Below, piece after piece: positions 6,852-15,964 of a stretch of DNA of 46,663 nt (position 1 is the stretch's first letter; the number at the start of each line of letters is the position of its first letter). The notes beneath the pieces are model-generated. The model saw only the letters and a program-made list of their open reading frames with translations, did not search any database and was not told where the DNA came from. The position numbers and the translations under genes are program-made. Source of the stretch: Gammaproteobacteria bacterium (GTDB taxonomy: Bacteria > Pseudomonadota > Gammaproteobacteria > GRL18); contig JALUZF010000303.1 of NCBI GenBank assembly GCA_027012135.1, positions 1 to 46,663 of the forward strand. The letters are read 5' to 3'.

Positions 6852-7916
6852 GTGACAGATTTACTCTCACAAGAGGAAATTGATGCTTTATTACACGGTG
6901 TTGACGATGGTGATGTCGATACCGAAGAGGATGAAGAGGATGACGGTGATGCCCGGCAGTACGATTTTAATAGTGAAGATCGTATCGTCCGCGGGCGTAT
7001 GCCCACTCTGGAAATGATTAACGAGCGTTTTGCCCGTTATCTGCGCATTAGTATGTTTAATATGTTACGCCGTTCGGCAGAAATTTCCGTGGGTGGTATC
7101 CAGACCTTAAAGTTTGGGGAATACATTCACACCCTTTTTGTACCTACCAGTCTTAACCTGATAAAAATGAAACCCATGCGCGGAACAGCCATACTGGTGA
7201 TAGAACCGACCCTGGTATTTATTCTGGTGGACAATTATTTTGGCGGAGAAGGTAAGTTTCACGCTAAAATTGAAGGCCGGGAATTTACACCCACAGAACA
7301 ACGGGTTATTCATATGTTTATGGAAATCTGTTTTAAGGATCTGGTTAAAGCCTGGGAACCGGTAATGCCCATTGAATTTGAGTTTACCAGCCGTGAAGTG
7401 AATCCCCAGTTTGCCAATATAGTCAGTCCTACCGAAGTCGTCGTGGTCAGCAGTCTGCATGTAGAACTGGAAGGCGGCGGGGGTAATGTTCATGTGACTA
7501 TGCCTTACTCCATGCTGGAACCTATTCGTGAATTACTGGATGCCGGTATTCAAAGTGACCGCAGTGATGTGGATGAACGCTGGAGCCAGGCATTAGGTGA
7601 TGAAATCAAATCAGCAGAAATTGAAATCTCTGCAACCCTGACCCGAACCGAGTTAACTTTACAGGAAGTTATTAACTTAAAAGAGGGTGATATTATTCCA
7701 ATCGATATGCCTGAGACGGTCAGTGTTTATGCAGAAGATATTCCAGCATTTAAGGCAACTCACGGCGTACATAATGGTCATTATGCCATTAAAATTGTGG
7801 ACAAAATGGAGCGTCCAACCCATATGGAAACCGGGATCCCCTTTCTGGATGATACTTATGTCTCCGGTGAAGAAAATGATGACTCAAATAAAGATACAGG
7901 TGATAAACACTCATGA
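6852..7916 (+). CDS. fliM: Flagellar motor switch protein FliM
   Basis: 354-aa C-ring component that binds CheY-P to switch rotation. The N-terminal CheY-docking peptide LLSQEEIDALLHG (residues 4-16) is intact, followed by a long acidic linker. The CheC-like middle domain contains ISVGGIQTLKFGEY-type sequence, and a C-terminal SpoA domain starts near residue 250. The start is GTG at 6852, with AAGGTG about 10 nt upstream; no ATG fits because the docking peptide begins at once. The stop overlaps fliN (ATGA). The docking peptide resembles motifs in CheA and the CheZ tail of this window. Confidence 0.97.
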   Translation: MTDLLSQEEIDALLHGVDDGDVDTEEDEEDDGDARQYDFNSEDRIVRGRMPTLEMINERFARYLRISMFNMLRRSAEISVGGIQTLKFGEYIHTLFVPTSLNLIKMKPMRGTAILVIEPTLVFILVDNYFGGEGKFHAKIEGREFTPTEQRVIHMFMEICFKDLVKAWEPVMPIEFEFTSREVNPQFANIVSPTEVVVVSSLHVELEGGGGNVHVTMPYSMLEPIRELLDAGIQSDRSDVDERWSQALGDEIKSAEIEISATLTRTELTLQEVINLKEGDIIPIDMPETVSVYAEDIPAFKATHGVHNGHYAIKIVDKMERPTHMETGIPFLDDTYVSGEENDDSNKDTGDKHS

Positions 7917-8308
7917 ATGATGAAACCGATAATGTAGAAACTGAGGAAGATCCCTGGGCTGAAGCTATGAACGAACAGGCTGAAGCTGAAGGTGGTTCTT
8001 CTGCAGGCTTTGAGAACCTGGAAGATGAAGGTCAGCAGAATGAGGATGAAATCAACCTGGATGTCATCCTGGATGTTCCCGTGGATATATCCATGGAAAT
8101 AGGGCGTACCAAAATCAGTATTCGCAACCTGCTGAAACTGAATCAGGGGTCGGTTATTGAACTGGATCGCCTGGCGGGTGAGCCTATGGATGTACTGGTT
8201 AACGGGACACTTATTGCCCATGGCGAAGTTGTAGTGGTTAATGACAAGTTTGGTATCCGGCTCACCGATGTTATCAGTCCGGTTGAACGTATCAAGAAAT
8301 TAAAATAA
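7913..8308 (+). CDS. fliN: Flagellar motor switch protein FliN
   Basis: 131-aa C-ring protein. Residues 1-50 are acidic and disordered; residues 55-131 form the SpoA (surface presentation of antigens) domain, with LDVPVDISMEIGRTKISIRNLLKLNQGSVIELDR, VLVNGTLIAHGEVVVVNDKFGIRL and a DVISPVERIKKL end. It overlaps fliM by 4 nt and is followed 2 nt later by fliO, so it is translated as part of the operon. Confidence 0.97.
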   Translation: MNDETDNVETEEDPWAEAMNEQAEAEGGSSAGFENLEDEGQQNEDEINLDVILDVPVDISMEIGRTKISIRNLLKLNQGSVIELDRLAGEPMDVLVNGTLIAHGEVVVVNDKFGIRLTDVISPVERIKKLK

Positions 8309-8310
8309 CC

Positions 8311-8889
8311 TTGAAAATTTCCGGCTTTATAAATAAATATCTTCTCCGGGTGATCTCTCTGCTGGTCTTATTGCTGTGTCTGCAAAATGCCATGGCTGAA
8401 CCTGTTGCGGTCAGCGAGTCGGACGAAGGTGCTCAGACCCTAACACAGGAACAGGAGAAGCAAACCCAGCCAGGTAAAACCGACAAAAAGAGTTTTTCTT
8501 TTTTAATGGCAGAACGAAGCAAAAAGGAAGCTGACAGTTCTCATTCAGACCAGGCACTGAATGTATCCCTGGGGCTGCTTTTTATTTTACTGCTTATTTT
8601 CTCAATGGCCTGGTTTATGCGCAAAATGGGCTATAGCAATATATCCGGGCAGGATAATCTGAAAATACTGGCCACCCTGAACCTGGGACAAAAAGAAAAA
8701 ATTGTCCTGTTACAGGTAGGCAAACAGGAACAGAAGCAGCAACTGGTACTGGGTATTACCGCCAGTCAAATTAATACTCTGTATGTTTTAAAGGAACCCA
8801 TTGAAGCGGACACCGATGGCATGACGCCTGAACAGGGCTTTGCTGCAAAATTAACGGAATCTCTGGGTAATTTTAAAAAGGTCAAATAA
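8311..8889 (+). CDS. fliO: Flagellar biosynthesis protein FliO
   Basis: 192-aa membrane protein that chaperones FliP assembly in the export gate. The start is TTG at 8311, 2 nt after the fliN stop; the next ATG is 26 codons in and would remove the hydrophobic segment LLRVISLLVLLLCLQNAMA, which reads as a signal peptide or first helix. A second hydrophobic stretch (about 88-104, LNVSLGLLFILLLIFSMAWF) precedes the FliO domain (LKILATLNLGQKEKIVLLQVGKQQLVLGIT-type pattern). Position between fliN and fliP confirms the identity of this otherwise divergent family. Confidence 0.93.
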   Translation: MKISGFINKYLLRVISLLVLLLCLQNAMAEPVAVSESDEGAQTLTQEQEKQTQPGKTDKKSFSFLMAERSKKEADSSHSDQALNVSLGLLFILLLIFSMAWFMRKMGYSNISGQDNLKILATLNLGQKEKIVLLQVGKQEQKQQLVLGITASQINTLYVLKEPIEADTDGMTPEQGFAAKLTESLGNFKKVK

Positions 8890-8893
8890 TTTA

Positions 8894-9667
8894 ATGAAAC
8901 AAATACATAATAAGGCTGCTTTTTTAGCCGTGATATACCTGCTCATGGTATTGTTTTTTATTCTGTTTCCTATAAGCGGTTTTGCAGCACCGGATCTTAA
9001 TGTGCTGACGGTTACGCCGGGTAATAATGGTGAAGAAAGCTATTCGGTGACTCTGCAGGCACTGTTCTTTATGACAGTGATCTCGCTGCTGCCGTCCATG
9101 CTGCTGATGATGACCTCCTTTACCCGCATCATTATTGTTCTGGCCATTGTCCGGCAGGCGACGGGTTTAATGCAGGCACCTCCGGCACAGGTTCTGGTTG
9201 GCCTGGGCATATTTATGACCCTGTTTATTATGGCTCCGGTGTTTGAAAAAATGTACAGCGATGGTTTTAAACCCTATCTGGATGATCAAATCGGCATTGA
9301 AGCGGCTGTAGAAAAAGCTTCCAGCCCCCTGCATGAGTTTATGCTGGCCCAGACAAGGGAAAAAGATCTGACCATGTTTACGGAAATAGCCGATGAAGGT
9401 CCGTATCAGACACCCGCTGATGTACCCTTTACGGTATTAATACCGGCTTTTGTCACCAGCGAACTGAAAACGGCCTTTACCATTGGTTTTCTGATTTTTA
9501 TTCCTTTTCTGATTATAGACCTGGTGGTTGCCAGTGTACTGATGTCCATGGGAATGATGATGCTGTCCCCCCTGATTGTTTCGATGCCGTTCAAACTGAT
9601 GCTGTTTGTACTGGTGGATGGCTGGTCTATGATTATGGGAACTCTGGCGTCGAGTTATTATATGTAA
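8894..9667 (+). CDS. fliP: Flagellar type III export gate protein FliP
   Basis: 257-aa polytopic protein; five copies form the core of the export gate with FliQ and FliR. Visible features are a cleavable N-terminal hydrophobic segment, the signature LLMMTSFTRIIIVLAIVRQ (about 72-90), the periplasmic loop, and PAFVTSELKTAFTIGFLIFIPFLIIDLVV followed by SMGMMMLSPLIVSMPFKLMLFVLVDGW. It starts 4 nt after fliO. Unlike its neighbours it is followed by a 76-nt gap, which contains a heptamer repeat. Confidence 0.97.
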   Translation: MKQIHNKAAFLAVIYLLMVLFFILFPISGFAAPDLNVLTVTPGNNGEESYSVTLQALFFMTVISLLPSMLLMMTSFTRIIIVLAIVRQATGLMQAPPAQVLVGLGIFMTLFIMAPVFEKMYSDGFKPYLDDQIGIEAAVEKASSPLHEFMLAQTREKDLTMFTEIADEGPYQTPADVPFTVLIPAFVTSELKTAFTIGFLIFIPFLIIDLVVASVLMSMGMMMLSPLIVSMPFKLMLFVLVDGWSMIMGTLASSYYM

Positions 9668-9675
9668 GAGCAGTA

Positions 9676-9701
9676 TTGAGCGCTGAGCGCTGAGCGTTGA
9701 G
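9676..9701 (+). repeat. Short YTGAGCG heptamer array between fliP and fliQ
   Basis: The units TTGAGCG, CTGAGCG, CTGAGCG and a partial TTGAG run head to tail, starting 8 nt after the fliP stop. The unit is the reverse complement of the CGCTCAA array at 24-90. In both places it reads TTGAGCG on the strand of the gene it follows. It lies inside a gap that is otherwise unusual for this tightly packed operon. Confidence 0.85.
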
Positions 9702-9743
9702 AAAAGAGCCAGGCCTTAGGCTAAATTTATAAGTGGAGAGTTT

Positions 9744-10019
9744 ATGACTCCTGAATCTGTTTTAGATATCCTTCAGGGTGCTGTTTATCTGATTATTATT
9801 CTGCTGTTGATTATTTTGCTGCCGGCTCTGATAGTGGGGTTGATGGTGAGTATGTTTCAGGCGGCGACACAGTTAAATGAACAGACTTTAACCTTTATAC
9901 CTAAATTACTGGTTACCTTTGCTGTTTTAATGTTTGCCGGTCCTTATATGCTGGATCGTATTATGGAATACATGCACCAGATGTTTATTAATATTCCCAT
10001 GTTTTTGAGTGGTGGCTAA
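9744..10019 (+). CDS. fliQ: Flagellar type III export gate protein FliQ
   Basis: 91-aa protein with two transmembrane hairpin helices (about 13-38 and 51-75), exactly the FliQ size. Sequence MTPESVLDILQGAVYLIIIL and GLMVSMFQAATQLNEQTLTFIPKLL is diagnostic. A good ribosome binding site (GGAGAG) precedes the ATG, so it can start independently of fliP despite the 76-nt gap. fliR begins 2 nt after its stop. Confidence 0.97.
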   Translation: MTPESVLDILQGAVYLIIILLLIILLPALIVGLMVSMFQAATQLNEQTLTFIPKLLVTFAVLMFAGPYMLDRIMEYMHQMFINIPMFLSGG

Positions 10020-10021
10020 GG

Positions 10022-10819
10022 GTGTTTACCACTGAGGAAATTACGGCTTTTGTGGGAGCCTTTGTATGGCCTTTTATTCGTATCAGTGCCATGATGCTGG
10101 TAGCACCGCTGTTTTCTTCCAAATCGGTCCCTGTTCGGGTCAGAGTACTGGCTTCAGTGGCTCTGTCTGTAGTGATTATTCCTGTACTACCACCTTTACC
10201 CCTGGTTGATTTCGTCAGTGGGGAAGCCCTGCTGATTGCTGTTAACCAGGTTTTAATTGGCGCGATTATGGGCTTCGCCCTGCAGCTGGCCTTTAACCTG
10301 TTTGTTATGGCCGGACATATTCTGGCCATGCAGGCCGGCCTGGGTTTTTCTTTAATGAACAGTCCTCAGGACGGTGTTCAGGTAACGGTAGTTGGTCAGC
10401 TTTACCTGTTTCTGGCCACCCTGCTGTACCTGGCCATGGACGGGCATTTAATCCTGATCCGTGAAGTACTCAATAGCTTTACTGTGTTGCCGGTTGCGGC
10501 TAATGGTATTGCTCCCACGGGTTTCTGGATGCTGGTCAGTTGGGGAAGCGAAATGTTTCGCAGTGCCGTTATGATGGTGTTACCCGGTATTACCGCTTTA
10601 TTAATGGTTAATGTCAGCTTTGGCGTGATGTCTAAAGCATCTCCGCAGCTTAATCCTTTTTCTATCGGTTTTTTAATCACCATTATCCTGGCTTTTGTTA
10701 TTATTTATATTACCTTGCCGACCTTATGGCCCTATTTTACCCGGATTATGGACTCAATATTCTTACTGATCCAGAATATTCTGGATCAGAGTGCCGCCTA
10801 TAATGCAGGGAAAATATAA
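10022..10819 (+). CDS. fliR: Flagellar type III export gate protein FliR
   Basis: 265-aa integral membrane protein, single copy in the export gate. GTG start at 10022, 2 nt after fliQ. Recognisable segments are AFVWPFIRISAMMLVAPLFSSKSVPVRVRVL, LIGAIMGFALQLAFNLFVMAGHILAMQAGLGFSLMNSP and ALLMVNVSFGVMSKASPQLNPFSIGFLIT. Multiple hydrophobic helices run throughout. Its last base is shared with the flhB start (TAATG overlap). Confidence 0.97.
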   Translation: MFTTEEITAFVGAFVWPFIRISAMMLVAPLFSSKSVPVRVRVLASVALSVVIIPVLPPLPLVDFVSGEALLIAVNQVLIGAIMGFALQLAFNLFVMAGHILAMQAGLGFSLMNSPQDGVQVTVVGQLYLFLATLLYLAMDGHLILIREVLNSFTVLPVAANGIAPTGFWMLVSWGSEMFRSAVMMVLPGITALLMVNVSFGVMSKASPQLNPFSIGFLITIILAFVIIYITLPTLWPYFTRIMDSIFLLIQNILDQSAAYNAGKI

Positions 10820-11946
10820 TGGCAGAGAATCAGGACGGTCAGGAAAAGTCAGAAGAACCCACGGCGAAAAAGAAAGAGGAGTCCCGCAAAAAAGGGCAGG
10901 TGGTACGTTCTAAAGAGCTGACCACTTTGTTTATGCTGGTGATGTCTATTGTGGGCATTATGATTTTTGCCAGGGACATGATTGAAACTATAACCGCCAT
11001 TATGCGTAATAATTTTGCCGTAGAGCGGGATACCCTGTTTCATCCCGGACAGCTGTTTATTCATTTCAGGGGTGAACTGGCTTCTATGCTTTATTCCATT
11101 TTGCCCCTGTTTATTCTTATGGTTATTACGGCCATATTATCGAGCTCCATACTTGGGGGATTTAACTTTTCTTCTGAGTCACTTAAACCCACTCTATCCA
11201 AGATGAATCCTATCAAGGGATTAAAAAAAATCTTTGGCATTAACGGTTTAATTGAATTACTGAAAAGCAGCCTTAAACTGCTGTTATTAGGTAGTATTGC
11301 AGTATATTTTATCTGGTCGGATCGTATGGAAATTTATGGTCTGTCAGAAGAATCTTTTCCGGATGCATTTATTCATGCCATGGAACTGCTGTCCTGGCAG
11401 TTTTTAATCGTGTCTTTAGGCATGATAGTGGTAGCTCTGATTGATGTACCGTATCAGATCTGGAATAACAAAAAACAGTTAAAAATGACCAAGCAGGAAG
11501 TTAAGGATGAGTCCAAGAATTCCGATGGTAATCCTGAAGTAAAAGGCCGTATTCGGCAGCTGCAGCGGGAGATGGCCATGCAGCGTATGATGGCAGATGT
11601 GCCTAAAGCCGATGTTATTATCACCAACCCGACTCATTATGCAGTGGCTTTACAGTACGATCCGCACGGCAGCGGCGCACCGGTTATGCTGGCTAAAGGC
11701 GTGGATCTGGTGGCTCTGCAGATCCGCAATGTCGCCCAGGCTCATGATGTTCCAGTTCTGGAAGCACCGCCTTTATCCCGTGCCATTTATCATAATGTAG
11801 AAATCGGCCATGAAATTCCTGCCGGCCTGTATGTTGCCGTGGCCCAGGTGCTGGCCTATATCTTCCAGCTGAAAAACGGGGAAATTGATGAATCAATGAA
11901 ACCGGATCTGAGTCACCTGCCTATTCCTCCGGAATTTAGTTATTAA
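10819..11946 (+). CDS. flhB: Flagellar type III export switch protein FlhB
   Basis: 375-aa export apparatus protein that switches substrate specificity from hook to filament proteins. A charged N-terminus (EKSEEPTAKKKEESRKKGQ) is followed by four membrane helices and the cytoplasmic domain with the autocleavage motif NPTH at residues 270-273, intact (TNPTHYAVALQYDP). The overlap with fliR indicates translational coupling. It ends the fliL operon; a 120-nt gap with its own promoter motif follows before flhA. Confidence 0.97.
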   Translation: MAENQDGQEKSEEPTAKKKEESRKKGQVVRSKELTTLFMLVMSIVGIMIFARDMIETITAIMRNNFAVERDTLFHPGQLFIHFRGELASMLYSILPLFILMVITAILSSSILGGFNFSSESLKPTLSKMNPIKGLKKIFGINGLIELLKSSLKLLLLGSIAVYFIWSDRMEIYGLSEESFPDAFIHAMELLSWQFLIVSLGMIVVALIDVPYQIWNNKKQLKMTKQEVKDESKNSDGNPEVKGRIRQLQREMAMQRMMADVPKADVIITNPTHYAVALQYDPHGSGAPVMLAKGVDLVALQIRNVAQAHDVPVLEAPPLSRAIYHNVEIGHEIPAGLYVAVAQVLAYIFQLKNGEIDESMKPDLSHLPIPPEFSY

Positions 11947-11968
11947 CTATTAATCATCCTGTCATAAT

Positions 11969-11985
11969 CTGGCATACAATCTGCT
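11969..11985 (+). promoter_or_regulatory. Candidate sigma-54 promoter of flhA
   Basis: CTGGCATACAATCTGCT carries GG and GC separated by exactly 10 nt and matches YTGGCA at -24 and TGCW at -12. It lies in the flhB-flhA gap, about 80 nt upstream of the flhA start codon. Sigma-54 control of flhA units is usual in polar flagellates; direct proof is lacking here. Confidence 0.62.
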
Positions 11986-12066
11986 AACTATACCTGTAAA
12001 TGTTAAAAGCGAATAAAAAACCATAAATTCGTCAAAAAACAGTCACAGGAATACAGTCAGGTTAAT

Positions 12067-14163
12067 ATGGCCACAGCAGCAATTGACGTTAAATCTCAGA
12101 TTACCCAGTTTATCCAGAGCGGATTAGGAACGCCATTATTATTAATGGGCATTCTGGCCATGGTGATTCTGCCATTGCCGACCATTTTACTGGATATGCT
12201 GTTTACCTTTAATATTACCTTTGCTCTGATTATTCTCCTGATTGTAGTCTATGCCAGAAAGCCTCTGGATTTTGCCCTGTTTCCTACCGTTATCCTGATT
12301 GCCACCTTGTTACGTCTGGCGTTAAACGTCGCCTCTACCCGTGTTGTACTGCTTAATGGTCATGAAGGTTCTGATGCAGCGGGAAAAGTCATTCAGTCCT
12401 TTGGTGAAGTGGTTATTGGCGGTAACTATGCCGTCGGCCTGGTGGTGTTTATTATTCTGGTGATCATTAACTTTGTGGTAGTAACCAAGGGTGCAGGACG
12501 GGTTGCCGAAGTCAGTGCCCGTTTTACCCTGGATAGTATGCCCGGTAAACAGATGGCCATTGATGCTGATCTGAACCAGGGGCTGATTGATCAGGAAGAA
12601 GCTAAACGCCGGCGCGAAGAAGTAACCCGTGAGGCCGATTTTTACGGTTCTATGGATGGTGCCAGCAAGTTTGTACGAGGTGATGCCGTTGCTGGTATTT
12701 TAATTACTCTGATCAATGTTATCGGCGGTTTTACTATCGGAGTACTGCAGCATGATCTCAGTGCGGCCCAGGCCGCTGAAAATTATGTACTGCTGACTAT
12801 TGGTGACGGTCTGGTGGCACAGATCCCCGGTCTTATTCTTTCTACTGCAGCCGGTATTATGGTCACCCGTGAAAATCGTGAAGGTGATATGGGGGGCAAG
12901 TTTATTGCTGACATGTTCAATAAACCTAAAACTCTGGGCATTACCTCCGGTATTATGACAATTATGGGGCTGGTTCCTGGAATGCCGCACCTGGCTTTTT
13001 TAAGCTTTGCGGCCTTAACCGGTTTTATTGCCTGGCGCAAAAATCAGCAGGCGAGCACTGAACTGGAAGTCATTCAGGAGCAGCAGGAACAGCAGCTGGA
13101 AATGGAAGAGGCTTCCAGTGATCTCAAGGAACTGAGCTGGGATGATGTCATGCCGGTGGATGCCATTGGCCTGGAAGTAGGCTATCGCCTGATCCCCATG
13201 GTGGATAAGGCCCAGGGCGGACAGCTTATGTCCCGGATTAAAGGTGTGCGCAAGAAACTGTCCCAGGATCTGGGCTTTCTTATTCCGCCGGTTCATATCA
13301 GAGACAACCTGGATCTGGCGCCTAATGTTTATCGCATTGCCCTGATGGGAGTATCGGTTGGTGAAGCCGAAGTGCATCCTGAACATGATATGGCCATTAA
13401 TCCGGGCCAGGTGTTTGGAGAAATTAAAGGCATTAAAACCAAAGACCCGGCCTTTGGCCTGCCGGCAGTCTGGATCAATCAGGATGAAAAAGAAAATGCT
13501 CAGACCCTGGGTTATACCGTGGTGGATGCTAATACGGTTATTGCCACTCACCTGAGCCAGGTGCTCAATGAAAATGCCTCACAATTACTTGGTCATGAAG
13601 AAGTACAGCAATTGCTGGATCGACTGGCCGTGTCGTCACCCAAACTGGTAGAAGAGCTGGTACCCAAGATGCTGCCTCTGAGTACTATTGTGAAAGTGCT
13701 GCAGAACCTGCTCAATGAGTCTATACCTGTTCGTGACTTTAAGACCATTATTGAATGTCTGGCGGAATACGCACCGGTGACCCAGGATGCCGAAATTTTG
13801 ACAGCCCATGTGCGGGTGGCACTGGGACGTTTTATTGTTCAGCATATCAATGGCTTATCCCATGAACTGCCGGTTATTACTCTGGAACCATCTCTGGAAC
13901 AGTTATTGCATCAATCAATGCAGATGTCAGAAGACGGTGGCGGTATAGAACCGGGACTGGCGGAACGGATCCATCAGTCTCTGGCTGAGAGTGCCCAGAA
14001 CCAGGAAATGAACGGCAGTCCGGCGGTTCTGCTGGTGTCTGCCCAGATACGGCCGATGTTAATGCGTTTTGTTAAACATACTATACCGAATATGCATGTA
14101 CTGGCCTATAACGAGGTACCGGACAATATGCAGATCAAAATTGTGGCTACGGTGGGGCAGTAG
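12067..14163 (+). CDS. flhA: Flagellar type III export gate protein FlhA
   Basis: 698-aa export gate protein; a nonamer forms the cytoplasmic substrate-docking ring. The N-terminal half has about eight membrane helices and the family signature LLRLALNVASTRVVLLNG (about 79-96), then GRVAEVSARFTLDSMPGKQMAIDADLNQGLID. The C-terminal cytoplasmic domain starts near residue 345 after a charged, glutamine-rich linker. Length is normal. It follows a candidate sigma-54 promoter and is separated from flhF by about 75 nt, in the same direction. Confidence 0.97.
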   Translation: MATAAIDVKSQITQFIQSGLGTPLLLMGILAMVILPLPTILLDMLFTFNITFALIILLIVVYARKPLDFALFPTVILIATLLRLALNVASTRVVLLNGHEGSDAAGKVIQSFGEVVIGGNYAVGLVVFIILVIINFVVVTKGAGRVAEVSARFTLDSMPGKQMAIDADLNQGLIDQEEAKRRREEVTREADFYGSMDGASKFVRGDAVAGILITLINVIGGFTIGVLQHDLSAAQAAENYVLLTIGDGLVAQIPGLILSTAAGIMVTRENREGDMGGKFIADMFNKPKTLGITSGIMTIMGLVPGMPHLAFLSFAALTGFIAWRKNQQASTELEVIQEQQEQQLEMEEASSDLKELSWDDVMPVDAIGLEVGYRLIPMVDKAQGGQLMSRIKGVRKKLSQDLGFLIPPVHIRDNLDLAPNVYRIALMGVSVGEAEVHPEHDMAINPGQVFGEIKGIKTKDPAFGLPAVWINQDEKENAQTLGYTVVDANTVIATHLSQVLNENASQLLGHEEVQQLLDRLAVSSPKLVEELVPKMLPLSTIVKVLQNLLNESIPVRDFKTIIECLAEYAPVTQDAEILTAHVRVALGRFIVQHINGLSHELPVITLEPSLEQLLHQSMQMSEDGGGIEPGLAERIHQSLAESAQNQEMNGSPAVLLVSAQIRPMLMRFVKHTIPNMHVLAYNEVPDNMQIKIVATVGQ

Positions 14164-14239
14164 AGCAGGTTGTAGAAAATAGATTTGAGGTTGGTTTCAG
14201 GTAAAAAGATGGCTTTGGAAGTTTGGAAGGTGAGTGGTT

Positions 14240-15964
14240 ATGAAGATTAAACGGTTTTTTGCGGCAGATATGCGTGAGGCCTTACGGCTGGTAAAGGATG
14301 AGTTAGGAGCGGATGCGGTTATTCTGTCCAATAATAAAGTCAGCGGCGGCATTGAGCTGGTGGCGGCTATTGATTATGATGAAGAAGCCATTAAACGTCA
14401 GGCGGGTTCCAGCGGTTTGTCTGAACCTCTAAATCGAAGCTCTCAGGCAGGAGGAGCTTCTTCTGCTAATCTGAACCGTCGAAAGCAGATGGAAGGCAAG
14501 ATAGAAACTCAGAAGAAAAATAAAAAACGTTCGGTATTTTCTAAAGTCCGCAAAGCGGCTGTAACGGATAAGCTTGAAGACTCCATTGAGGATGATGTTA
14601 TCCAGTTTAGCCATGCCTCTGTACCTGCGGCTGAAAAACCAGCCCGTCAGGAAGTTTTTTCAAAATTATTTAAACAGGCTTCCGGCAGTAGAGACAAACA
14701 GGATGCTTATACTCAGCCATCGGTGCAGGAGCGCAGACAGCCTTATATTTCTGAGTTACAGCCTGAGCCTTATGGACAGTCTGAGCCATATGAAAAGCCT
14801 GAGTCAGAACTGCAGGAGGCTTTTGATTATCAGCATCTTAAAGGGGCAAAACATAACAAAGCCTCCAGAGAGACAGCTGAACAGAACAATGACTGGGATC
14901 TGGATGATTTCTTTGCCGACAGCGGCAGTGTACGTAAATCGCCTCAAAGGGAAAAAGCAAGTTCTACAGCCCGGACAAAGCGCAGTCAGAAAAAAGCGGC
15001 AGACAAAGTGGAGTGGATACAGGATCCGGCACTGACCTCTATGCAGGAAGAAATTAAATCCCTGCGCGGTATTCTGGAAACTCAGCTTTCCGGACTGGCC
15101 TGGGGGGATTTTTCCCGCCGCCATCCGCACCGTGCTGAATTGCTGTCTCGTCTTTACCGGCTGGGACTGAAATCATCCCTGAGTGAAGAACTGGTCAAAC
15201 AACTGGATGCTGCCGACTCCCTGGAAGACAGCTGGAGACGTTTATTAACCCTGATTGCCCGCAGTCTGCCGACTTCAGACAGCGATTTAATTGATGAGGG
15301 CGGTGTCATTGCTCTGGTGGGGCCAACCGGGGTAGGCAAAACCACCAATATAGCCAAACTGGCGGCCCGTTTTACCCTTAAATACGGGGCAAAAGACCTG
15401 GCACTGGTTACAACTGACAGTTATCGAATCGGTGCCCATGAACAGCTTAAAACCTATGGCCGTATTCTGGGGGCACCGGTCTATGTCGCAGATGATGAAC
15501 AGGAACTAAAACAGATACTGGCTCGTCTGGATGATAAGAAACTGGTACTGATTGATACCGCCGGTATGAGTCCCAGGGACATAAGACTGACCCAGCAGCT
15601 GACTATGCTGCGCCGCAGTTATTCAGATATTAAAGTGCTGGCGGTGCTGTCTGCCGCTGCCCAGACCCTGGCAATGGATGAAGTAATAAGCACTTTTGGT
15701 GCCGATGAACTGGACGGCTGTATTGCCTCCAAGGTAGATGAATCCACTTCGATTGGCGGAATAATTTCAATTCTTATTGAGAATCGGCTGCATCTCAACT
15801 ACATTAGTGATGGGCAGAAAGTTCCTGAAGATATTCATCAGGCAAATACCAAAGACTTTCTGAAACTGGCGCTGGAGATGGTTCGTCAGCATCCGGTGCA
15901 GGTAAAAACAGATGAACTGGCAATGTCTTACTCTGCTGGAGGTCTGTCCCATGCATTTGGCTAA
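14240..15964 (+). CDS. flhF: Flagellar placement GTPase FlhF
   Basis: SRP-type GTPase that sets the site and number of polar flagella. I choose the ATG at 14240 (MKIKRFFAADMREAL, preceded by AAGGTGA 6 nt upstream) over the in-frame GTG two codons earlier, giving 574 aa. An N-terminal B domain is followed by a long low-complexity linker, then the NG domain with the P-loop GPTGVGKTT (residues 361-369), LVTTDSYRIGAHEQLKTYG, LIDTAGMSPRD and a SKVDES motif. It overlaps flhG by 14 nt. Confidence 0.96.
   Translation: MKIKRFFAADMREALRLVKDELGADAVILSNNKVSGGIELVAAIDYDEEAIKRQAGSSGLSEPLNRSSQAGGASSANLNRRKQMEGKIETQKKNKKRSVFSKVRKAAVTDKLEDSIEDDVIQFSHASVPAAEKPARQEVFSKLFKQASGSRDKQDAYTQPSVQERRQPYISELQPEPYGQSEPYEKPESELQEAFDYQHLKGAKHNKASRETAEQNNDWDLDDFFADSGSVRKSPQREKASSTARTKRSQKKAADKVEWIQDPALTSMQEEIKSLRGILETQLSGLAWGDFSRRHPHRAELLSRLYRLGLKSSLSEELVKQLDAADSLEDSWRRLLTLIARSLPTSDSDLIDEGGVIALVGPTGVGKTTNIAKLAARFTLKYGAKDLALVTTDSYRIGAHEQLKTYGRILGAPVYVADDEQELKQILARLDDKKLVLIDTAGMSPRDIRLTQQLTMLRRSYSDIKVLAVLSAAAQTLAMDEVISTFGADELDGCIASKVDESTSIGGIISILIENRLHLNYISDGQKVPEDIHQANTKDFLKLALEMVRQHPVQVKTDELAMSYSAGGLSHAFG

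Noticed and set aside
13015-13551. 178-aa minus-strand open frame opposite flhA
   Set aside because: It is a shadow of the flhA cytoplasmic domain; no ribosome site or family pattern.
14198-14216. GG-N10-GC in the flhA-flhF gap
   Set aside because: Only the dinucleotides match; the flanking -24 and -12 bases do not fit the consensus.
14574-15035. 153-aa alternative-frame ORF inside flhF
   Set aside because: It falls in the low-complexity flhF linker and has the composition expected of a frame-shifted read.
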